Below, one piece after another: positions 8,065 through 13,705 of a DNA stretch of 13,705 nucleotides. A program made the translations under genes and the position numbers. The notes beneath the pieces were generated by a model that saw only the letters and a program-made list of their open reading frames with translations, did not search any database and was not told the origin of the DNA. The first letter of the stretch is position 1, and each line of letters starts with the position of its first letter. The DNA is from Methylophilales bacterium (GTDB lineage: Bacteria > Pseudomonadota > Gammaproteobacteria > Burkholderiales > Methylophilaceae), in the NCBI GenBank assembly GCA_013205275.1, contig JABMNG010000085.1, positions 1-13,705 on the forward strand, given 5' to 3'.

Positions 8065-8745
8065 ATGAATGATAAAGAATTAGTTGCTAATGCGGCTCTA
8101 GATTATGTAAAAGACAAAATGATTGTGGGCCTTGGGACTGGGACCACAGCCAATTACTTTATCGACGCATTAGCAAAAAAAATAAAATCTGAAAAACTAA
8201 CAATAAGCGTAGTAGCGAGCTCAACTGTGAGCCAAGAAAGAGGTAACCAAGCAGGAATCAACTATATTTCAATTGATCAAGTTGAAAGCATTGACCTCTA
8301 TGTTGATGGCGCAGATGAAATCACAGAGGGCCTGGTGCTATTAAAAGGTAGGGGTTATGATTTAATTAAGGAAAAACTTTTAGCGGCTTCAAGCAAGAAG
8401 TTTATCGTTATCGGTGATAAATCTAAAATTGTAGCTAAAATCGGTGAAAAGTTCTCAATTCCTATAGAAATTACTCCAATTGCATGGAAAATAACAAAAA
8501 AAATACTTGAGAAAATGTCAGAGGAGTGCATTCTAAGACAAAATACTGCTGGGGATGCATATGCTATTACATCATATGGAAATCTTGTATTGGACTGTCG
8601 CTTTAAATACGATGACATTCATGAGTTGTCCAAAATGATATCTGAGGTACCTGGTGTTTTTGAGCACGGGATATTTCTTAGCTTATCTGATATTGCTATC
8701 ATTGCCGATAATGGCAAGATAAGAACAATAACTACTAACTGTTAG
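8065..8745 (+). CDS. rpiA: Ribose-5-phosphate isomerase A
   Basis: Cytosolic enzyme interconverting ribose 5-phosphate and ribulose 5-phosphate in the non-oxidative pentose phosphate pathway. If the host is a methylotroph (inferred), it would also feed the ribulose monophosphate cycle. The protein is 226 aa (E. coli 219). The phosphate-binding loop GLGTGTTA (22-29), VASSTVSQERG (50-60), DGADE (81-85) and K94...E103 are present. D81, D84, K94 and E103 match the E. coli catalytic residues at the same numbers. The usual KGGGAALTRE segment reads KGRGYDLIKE here, altering non-catalytic positions only. The ATG at 8065 gives the family N-terminus, but the ribosome-binding site is weak (TGGAT). A two-codon ORF (ATG TCA TGA, 8060-8068) overlaps the start. 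The 3' end overlaps serS by 11 nt in convergent orientation. Confidence 0.97.
   Translation: MNDKELVANAALDYVKDKMIVGLGTGTTANYFIDALAKKIKSEKLTISVVASSTVSQERGNQAGINYISIDQVESIDLYVDGADEITEGLVLLKGRGYDLIKEKLLAASSKKFIVIGDKSKIVAKIGEKFSIPIEITPIAWKITKKILEKMSEECILRQNTAGDAYAITSYGNLVLDCRFKYDDIHELSKMISEVPGVFEHGIFLSLSDIAIIADNGKIRTITTNC
8697..8721. repeat. Inverted repeat at the rpiA 3' end, 14 nt past the serS stop
   Basis: TATC-A-TTGCC, a six-base loop GATAAT, then GGCAA-GATA: nine base pairs with one bulged A (8701). The repeat is inside the rpiA coding region (near residues 212-219) and lies just beyond the serS stop on the minus strand. It could form an RNA hairpin in either transcript, such as a 3' stabiliser or weak terminator for the serS operon. 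No T tract follows on either strand, so it is not a standard intrinsic terminator, and chance is possible. Confidence 0.3.
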
Positions 8746-8751
8746 CGCTAA
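8735..8751. other. Convergent stop-codon overlap built of two interlocked palindromes
   Basis: CTAAC-T-GTTAG (8735-8745) is the exact overlap of the rpiA and serS ends, giving a TAG stop on each strand from one near-perfect palindrome. TTAGCGCTAA (8742-8751) is a perfect 10-bp palindrome overlapping it. Nothing identifies a bound protein; the feature is seen directly but has no assigned function. Confidence 0.4.
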
Positions 8752-10021
8752 TAACTTTCAGGCCACCCATGTAATTAATTAGCGCGGTTGGTATCTGAAT
8801 GTCGCCATTCTCTAATTGATTGTTCTCAATAATAGCAACGAGGGTTCTTCCGACAGCTAAACCAGAGCCATTAAGTGTATGTAGTAATTTATTTTTCCCG
8901 TCTATGTCCTTAAATCTTGCCTTTAATCTCCTAGCCTGAAAGTCTTCACAATTTGAAATGGAAGATATCTCACGGTAGCATTCTTGTGATGGGATCCAAA
9001 CCTCAATATCAAATGTTTTTGCGGCTCCAAAACCCATATCACCTTTACATAGCAAAACAACCCTATAAGGTAACTCAAGTTTTTTAAGTATATTCTCAGC
9101 GTGGGATACCATATCCTCTAAGGCCTCATAACTCTTATCTGGGTGGGTAATTTGAACCATTTCAACTTTTTCAAACTGATGCTGCCTAATCATACCCTTG
9201 GTATCTTTTCCATAAGATCCTGCTTCTGACCTAAAGCATGGTGTTAAGGCCGTGAGTTTTAGGGGTAGTTGATCATTAGATAGTATTACATCGCGAACAA
9301 AATTTGTAAGCGTGACTTCTCCGGTTGGAATCAAATACAAAAATTCGTCACTATTGCCTTTCTTGGTGATAAATAAATCGTCTGAAAATTTTGGTAACTG
9401 GCCAGTTCCTATTAACGAATCTTCATTAACTAGAAATGGTGTGTAGCATTCCTCATACCCATGCTCACTGACCTGAGTATCAATCATAAATTGACCTATG
9501 GCACGATGCAGTCTAGCAATATCTTTCCTCATCACAACAAATCTCGCTCCTGAAAGTTTTGCTCCTAAATCAAAATCCAGGCCATGTAATAAACCAATAT
9601 CAACATGATCTTTAGGTGCGAAGTTAAAAGATCTAGCTGAGCCAGATTCTCTAATAACTTGATTGCTATGTTCATTAGCGCCATCAGGCACAGACGAATT
9701 AGGTATATTAGGAATATCTAACAAGAATACCTGCAAATCATTTTGAATGTTTACAAGTCGATCCTCGAAAGATTTTAGTGAGTTTGCAGTCGAATTCACT
9801 TGACTCATTAAGTCGTCAATATTATTTCCTTTTGATTTTTCAATTCCTATTTTTTTTGATACCTGATTTCTGAGCTCCTGGAGTTCCTGGGCATTAATTT
9901 GAACAGACTTTCTTTCCTGTTCCAACATATTGAACTTCTCTATGTTTATTTTATAGCCACGTTCCTTTAGTTTAGCTTCAACCTGCTCAGGTTGTTCTCT
10001 CAGTATATTAATATTAATCAT
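8735..10021 (-). CDS. serS: Serine--tRNA ligase
   Basis: Class II aminoacyl-tRNA synthetase that activates serine with ATP and charges tRNA(Ser), and serylates tRNA(Sec) if present. I chose the ATG at 10021 (428 aa; E. coli 430) because it gives the conserved family N-terminus. An upstream in-frame TTG at 10054 lies deeper in rarA and would add eleven atypical residues. The N-terminal coiled-coil arm that binds the long variable arm of tRNA(Ser) spans roughly residues 27-100. Class II motif 1 ends at GYEECYTPF (188-196), TGE is at 233-235, motif 2 covers CFRSEAGSYGKDTKGMIRQHQFEKVEM-type sequence at 262-288 (key R264 and E266), and motif 3 is GSGLAVGRTLVAIIEN (385-400). AAAGAG eight bases before the ATG is a fair ribosome-binding site. 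It overlaps rarA by 8 nt (ATGATTAA) and, convergently, rpiA by 11 nt. Confidence 0.98.
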   Translation of the reverse strand: MININILREQPEQVEAKLKERGYKINIEKFNMLEQERKSVQINAQELQELRNQVSKKIGIEKSKGNNIDDLMSQVNSTANSLKSFEDRLVNIQNDLQVFLLDIPNIPNSSVPDGANEHSNQVIRESGSARSFNFAPKDHVDIGLLHGLDFDLGAKLSGARFVVMRKDIARLHRAIGQFMIDTQVSEHGYEECYTPFLVNEDSLIGTGQLPKFSDDLFITKKGNSDEFLYLIPTGEVTLTNFVRDVILSNDQLPLKLTALTPCFRSEAGSYGKDTKGMIRQHQFEKVEMVQITHPDKSYEALEDMVSHAENILKKLELPYRVVLLCKGDMGFGAAKTFDIEVWIPSQECYREISSISNCEDFQARRLKARFKDIDGKNKLLHTLNGSGLAVGRTLVAIIENNQLENGDIQIPTALINYMGGLKVISANS

Positions 10022-11309
10022 TTTTTCGGCTCTTTGCTTTATGGTCTTGATCAAGCTTTTTAAGGTAATTGATTTTTTCTAAAATCTTTTTCTCTAAACC
10101 TCGATCTGTTGGTTTATAAAATTCTACAGCGTCTAGGCCAGTAGGAAAATAGTTTTCTCCAGCAGCAAATCCTTCTGGCTCATTATGTGCATAGCGATAG
10201 TTTTTTCCATAATCTAAATTTGACATTAATTTTGTGGGTGCATTTCTAAGATGCATAGGGACGTCGTAATGGGCTTGATTCGCTACAAAAGACTTAACCT
10301 GATTATAAGCCATATAAGATGCATTACTTTTTGGTGCCATTGCAAGATAAATAGTTGCGTTACAAAGAGCCAGCTCCCCCTCTGGAAAGCCTAATCTCTC
10401 ATATATCTGATAAGACTCTAGAGCAATTGATTGGGCTCGTGGGTCTGCTAGTCCAATATCTTCAATTGCAATCCTAATAATTCTTCTAGCCAGATAGAGG
10501 GGGTCGGCTCCACCGTCTAGCATTTTCATTAACCAATAAATTGATGCATTCGGATCAGATCCTCTTACAGATTTATGGAATGCAGATATTTGATCATAAA
10601 ACTGATCTCCACCCTTATCAAATCTTCTCGTTTTATCTGAAATTATCTTTTCTACTATTATCTTATCAATGGCTATTTTTTGTGGTTGCCCCGAATAAAT
10701 TATCATCTCAGCCAAATTTAATAAACGCCTTGCATCTCCATTAGCATATGAAATCATTAATTCTTTTGCATTATCATTAACTAAAGTCTCACTTTTTGAA
10801 AATGCTTTATTTAAAATTTTTAGGAGCTCATCATCAGAGAGAGACTTTAATATATAAACCTGACAGCGGCTAAGTAAGGCTGAATTTACCTCAAACGATG
10901 GATTTTCAGTGGTTGCTCCAATAAACGTAATTAATCCAGATTCTATATGAGGAAGAAATGCATCCTGCTGGCTCTTATTAAAACGGTGAACCTCATCAAT
11001 AAATAAAATAGTTTTCTTTTGGTGTTGTTCTTTTAGAAACTGAGACTTTTCTATCGCCTCTCTAATTTCTTTTACACCAGATAAAACAGCTGATATAGAG
11101 ATAAACTCTGAATCAGTAGTATTAGCAATAACACGAGCAATCGTTGTTTTTCCAACCCCTGGAGGTCCCCATAAAATCATTGACGGTAGTTTGCTTGACT
11201 CTATAGCAACCTTAAGTGACTGTCCTTCGCCTAAAATTTCAAGCTGACCAACAATTTCATCTAGTATTTTTGGCCTTAATTCTTCTGCGAGAGGTACATT
11301 ATTGTTCAT
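10014..11309 (-). CDS. rarA: Replication-associated recombination protein RarA (MgsA) AAA+ ATPase
   Basis: RarA is a clamp-loader-related AAA+ ATPase acting at stalled replication forks, with single-strand-binding protein and recombination factors as known partners in E. coli. The protein is 431 aa (E. coli 447). The N-terminal LAEELRPKILDEIVGQ (7-22) is the family signature. Walker A GPPGVGKTT is at 48-56, Walker B ILFIDEVHRF at 101-110, sensor 1 GATTENP at 131-137, an SRC arginine-finger-type motif at 147-149 and sensor 2 GDARRLLNLAE at 191-201. The C-terminal oligomerisation part carries SVRGSDPNASIYWL (247-260) and LRNAPTK (354-360). The ATG at 11309 follows the lolA stop after only 3 nt and lacks a clear ribosome-binding site, so translational coupling is likely. 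Its stop overlaps the serS start by 8 nt. lolA-rarA-serS is also the E. coli order. Confidence 0.97.
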   Translation of the reverse strand: MNNNVPLAEELRPKILDEIVGQLEILGEGQSLKVAIESSKLPSMILWGPPGVGKTTIARVIANTTDSEFISISAVLSGVKEIREAIEKSQFLKEQHQKKTILFIDEVHRFNKSQQDAFLPHIESGLITFIGATTENPSFEVNSALLSRCQVYILKSLSDDELLKILNKAFSKSETLVNDNAKELMISYANGDARRLLNLAEMIIYSGQPQKIAIDKIIVEKIISDKTRRFDKGGDQFYDQISAFHKSVRGSDPNASIYWLMKMLDGGADPLYLARRIIRIAIEDIGLADPRAQSIALESYQIYERLGFPEGELALCNATIYLAMAPKSNASYMAYNQVKSFVANQAHYDVPMHLRNAPTKLMSNLDYGKNYRYAHNEPEGFAAGENYFPTGLDAVEFYKPTDRGLEKKILEKINYLKKLDQDHKAKSRKND

Positions 11310-11312
11310 TGT

Positions 11313-11915
11313 TTAATTTTTAATTACATCTACATTTTCTGGAATATTAAATAAGAAAGATGCATCATCTACTTTTTTATTTATTTGGAGATTCTTAAAA
11401 AGAATGTTTGTGGTTTGTTCGAAATTATCAAGTACTCTCATTTCATTAATTGTATTTTTTTCAAAATGAATTAGGACGCTCTTAAAGGTTGTTTGAGATT
11501 TATCTTTTGGAACGGCCTGGAACCAGTCCTTAGAGTCAAGACTCTTAAGGTATATAACGTTAAAAGCATTAGAGATTTCCTCGCTAACAAGAAGCATTGC
11601 TGGGCTAACACCCCCTAATTTATCTAATGGGCTTATAACAACTTGCTTCAAGTCTGGATCGTACAAATAAAGCAAGTCTCCATCTGAAATAATTTGACTC
11701 TTGAATGGAGTGATGTAATTCCACTTAAATAAATTTGGTTTTTTAAAAGAGAATGTCCCAGACACTTCTTGGACTAAAGCTCCATTTTGATCAATCACTT
11801 TTTGATAAAAGTCACCTTGAGCGGACTGCATTTTACTAAGAAGTACTGTTAGGTCATTAACTGTTTCGGCGCCAACATTAAGTGAAATAAATATAAAAAA
11901 TAAATACTTAATCAT
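11313..11915 (-). CDS. lolA: Outer-membrane lipoprotein carrier protein LolA
   Basis: Periplasmic chaperone that takes outer-membrane lipoproteins from the LolCDE transporter and delivers them to LolB. With the ATG at 11915 the protein is 200 aa: a short signal peptide (MIKYLF, hydrophobic to about residue 14, probable cleavage after VGA at 16) and a mature part near 184 aa, close to E. coli LolA. Family hallmarks are FSFKKPNLFKWNYITPF (55-71), SDGDLLYLYDPDLKQV (77-92) and the C-terminal FNIPENVDVI (189-198). An in-frame ATG at 11948 would lengthen the signal peptide by eleven residues and the ftsK overlap to 41 nt. I prefer 11915 because it sits on the ftsK stop (ATGATTAA, 8-nt overlap), like the rarA/serS junction. 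No strong ribosome-binding site is visible, so coupling to ftsK translation is likely. The product implies a Gram-negative envelope. Confidence 0.93.
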   Translation of the reverse strand: MIKYLFFIFISLNVGAETVNDLTVLLSKMQSAQGDFYQKVIDQNGALVQEVSGTFSFKKPNLFKWNYITPFKSQIISDGDLLYLYDPDLKQVVISPLDKLGGVSPAMLLVSEEISNAFNVIYLKSLDSKDWFQAVPKDKSQTTFKSVLIHFEKNTINEMRVLDNFEQTTNILFKNLQINKKVDDASFLFNIPENVDVIKN

Positions 11916-13705
11916 TATTTTGTGGAGCAACAATCTCTCGATTACCATTACTCTGCATTGGAGTAACTAGGCCAGCTTTTTCCATATCCTCAATAATCCT
12001 AGCAGCACGATTGTATCCAATCCTAAGATGTCTTTGAACGTATGAAATAGATGCTTTTCTAGTTTTTAATACGATCTCAACAGCCTCATCATAAAGGGGG
12101 TCTTTCTCCCCAGAGCTATTAGAATCATCTCCTGATGATGAAAACTCGCTCTCATTAGGGTTTAAAATTTCATCTTTGTAAAGTGGCGAACCTTTCGATT
12201 TTAAGAAGCTGACAACCTTATGTACCTCTTGATCAGAAACAAAGGCGCCATGGATTCTTACTGGGTATCCAGTTGCCGGAGGCATATAAAGCATATCACC
12301 CTTGCCCAAAAGAGTTTCTGCGCCCATCTGATCTAAAATAGTTCGGGAATCAATTTTGCTTGAAACCTGAAATGCGACCCTTGCTGGAATGTTTGCTTTT
12401 ATTAAACCAGTAATAACATCCACAGAAGGTCGTTGAGTTGCCAAAACTAAATGTATTCCTGATGCTCTAGCTTTTTGTGCAAGCCTGGCTATAAGCTCCT
12501 CTATTTTTTTACCCATCACCATCATTAAATCTGCCAACTCATCTATAACAATAACAATTTGCGGAAGACTTTCAAGTGGTTCTGGATTTTCTGGGCTTAA
12601 TGAAAATGGATTGGTAAGTGGTGCGCCCTGCTCTATAGACTCCTTAAGTTTTTGATTAAATCCCGCTAAATTTCGGACGCCAAATGTTGACATCAACTTA
12701 TATCGTCTTTCCATTTCCGCAACAGACCAATTCAACGCATGCCCTGCTTGCCTCATATCAGTGACCACTGGGGCAAGTAAATGCGGTATACCCTCATAAA
12801 CAGAAAGCTCAAGCATTTTCGGGTCAATAAGTATCATTTTCACTTCATTAGATTTAGCTTTATAAAGCAAACTTAAAACCAACGCATTAATGGCGACAGA
12901 CTTACCTGATCCTGTCGTTCCAGCAATTAAAAGATGTGGCATTTTTGCAATATCTGCAACTTCAGGCTTTCCAGAAATATCTTTTCCTAATGCTACAGTT
13001 AATAAAGCGCTGGTATCGGCAAAAACTTTTGAGCTCATAATTTCAGATAAGTAAACAATTTGCCTGTTAGGGTTTGGGATTTCTAACCCCATGCATGTTT
13101 TTCCAGGGATTGTTTCAACAACTCTTACACTAATTACTGACAGTGCTCTAGCAAGGTCTTTTGATAGGTTAATGACCTGACTTCCCTTAACACCAGGTGC
13201 AGGCTCAAATTCATAGCGAGTAATCACAGGTCCAGGCTGCGCTGAAATAACCTTTGCCTCAATACCAAAATCTAGTAATTTCTTTTCAATTAAACGAGAT
13301 GTAAACTCAATAGTCTCTTTTGACTGTCCTTCAATTTGATTTACAGGCTGATCTAATAAATGAAGTGGAGGAAGCTCGGCGTCGTTGTCCCCGAATAAGT
13401 TTGTTTGTTTCTCCTTAATTACACGCGCACTTTCCTTGATGACCATTTTAGAATCAATAATTGCGACAGGAGCCCGATCTTCCAATCTCTTCCTTTCTTC
13501 CACAACAAACTCATCACGTTGTTGCTCTAACTTTCTGCCTTCAGTCCTGTCTTGCCAGTCATTAAATTTTTCATACATTGCATAGGAAAGGTTAACTAAA
13601 AAATTACCCATACCTTCAGCAATATTTATCCATGACCATCCGGTAAATAAACTAAAACCTATCGCAAAACTAATAATAAGAAAAATTAGTGAGCCTATAT
13701 AACCA
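11908..13705 (-). CDS. ftsK: DNA translocase FtsK (N-terminus outside the window)
   Basis: Septum-anchored DNA pump that clears the chromosome from the division site and activates XerCD recombination at dif. The reading frame is open through the right edge. The ATG at 13611 is internal: upstream codons encode a hydrophobic membrane segment followed by SLFTGWSWINIAEG, resembling the last membrane helix of E. coli FtsK. Numbered from 13611, a charged, probably helical stretch (12-47) leads to a linker of about 75 residues. The motor follows, with PPLHLL 81-86, Walker A GTTGSGKS 231-238, Walker B VIVIDELADLM 353-363 and ATQRPSVDVITG 391-402. A Ser/Asp-rich spacer (485-503) precedes the gamma winged helix (507-555) with VQRHLRIGYNRAARIIEDMEKAGLV-type recognition sequence, which reads KOPS orientation sites and contacts XerD. 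The linker is far shorter than the roughly 600-residue E. coli one. The stop overlaps the lolA start. Confidence 0.97.
   Translation of the reverse strand, partial: GYIGSLIFLIISFAIGFSLFTGWSWINIAEGMGNFLVNLSYAMYEKFNDWQDRTEGRKLEQQRDEFVVEERKRLEDRAPVAIIDSKMVIKESARVIKEKQTNLFGDNDAELPPLHLLDQPVNQIEGQSKETIEFTSRLIEKKLLDFGIEAKVISAQPGPVITRYEFEPAPGVKGSQVINLSKDLARALSVISVRVVETIPGKTCMGLEIPNPNRQIVYLSEIMSSKVFADTSALLTVALGKDISGKPEVADIAKMPHLLIAGTTGSGKSVAINALVLSLLYKAKSNEVKMILIDPKMLELSVYEGIPHLLAPVVTDMRQAGHALNWSVAEMERRYKLMSTFGVRNLAGFNQKLKESIEQGAPLTNPFSLSPENPEPLESLPQIVIVIDELADLMMVMGKKIEELIARLAQKARASGIHLVLATQRPSVDVITGLIKANIPARVAFQVSSKIDSRTILDQMGAETLLGKGDMLYMPPATGYPVRIHGAFVSDQEVHKVVSFLKSKGSPLYKDEILNPNESEFSSSGDDSNSSGEKDPLYDEAVEIVLKTRKASISYVQRHLRIGYNRAARIIEDMEKAGLVTPMQSNGNREIVAPQNND

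Noticed and set aside
8355..8618. 87-codon open frame antisense to rpiA
   Set aside because: A shadow of rpiA, with no motif and no ribosome-binding site.
449..9857. Many eight-base A or T runs (for example 449-456, 573-580, 8175-8182, 8496-8503, 9850-9857) as contingency loci
   Set aside because: They occur throughout lysine-rich coding sequence of A/T-rich genes, as expected by composition; only the junction A8 and the A9 in mfd were kept as weak findings.
10022..10054. TTG at 10054 as serS start
   Set aside because: The added residues do not match the SerRS N-terminus; the ATG at 10021 does and has a ribosome-binding site.
10541..13585. Plus-strand open frames opposite rarA (10541-10744) and ftsK (13385-13585)
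   Set aside because: Antisense shadows of conserved genes without independent support.
13609..13611. ATG at 13611 as the true start of ftsK
   Set aside because: The frame continues upstream with a membrane helix and GWSW motif typical of FtsK; the start is outside the window.
1..13705. CRISPR array, tRNA/rRNA genes, insertion sequences, prophage or defence genes
   Set aside because: No direct-repeat arrays, cloverleaf sequences, transposase motifs or terminal inverted repeats were seen, and the genes leave no room for them.

Overview
The window is 13.7 kb of A/T-rich (mid-30s percent GC by eye), extremely gene-dense bacterial DNA. Nine genes cover all but 67 bases, and five of the seven gene junctions overlap. 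The run ftsK-lolA-rarA-serS matches a Beta/Gammaproteobacterial gene order. The AddB-like plus UvrD-type helicase pair is also known from Betaproteobacteria. With the low GC and near absence of spacers, this suggests a streamlined free-living betaproteobacterium such as a Methylophilales (OM43/Methylopumilus-type) lineage. That placement is inference, not proof.

Left part (1-4604, + strand): the 3' part of an AddB-like PD-(D/E)XK nuclease gene, cut by the window start. It overlaps by 11 nt a full AddA-like UvrD-family helicase with its own C-terminal nuclease domain. Together they look like a two-nuclease, AddAB-type double-strand-break resection enzyme. The AddB-like partner has lost two of the expected four iron-sulfur cysteines.

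Middle (4590-8745): mfd (transcription-repair coupling factor, - strand) converges on the helicase gene with overlapping stop codons. It diverges from rpiA (ribose-5-phosphate isomerase A, + strand) across a 64-bp spacer, the only real intergenic region here and the likely site of both promoters.

Right part (8735-13705, - strand, read right to left): ftsK (5' end outside the window), lolA, rarA, serS, a tightly packed cluster that is probably co-transcribed. Its junctions are 8-nt overlaps (ATGATTAA) at ftsK/lolA and rarA/serS and a 3-nt gap at lolA/rarA. serS converges on rpiA with an 11-nt overlap of the stop codons.

Functionally, five of the nine genes handle DNA breaks, stalled polymerases, stalled forks or chromosome segregation (AddB-like, AddA-like, Mfd, RarA, FtsK). 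The others are housekeeping: pentose phosphate, serine-tRNA charging and lipoprotein sorting. I saw no tRNA, rRNA, CRISPR, insertion sequence, prophage or defence island. The best candidates for something unusual are the eroded iron-sulfur site in the AddB-like nuclease and the compact junction architecture.
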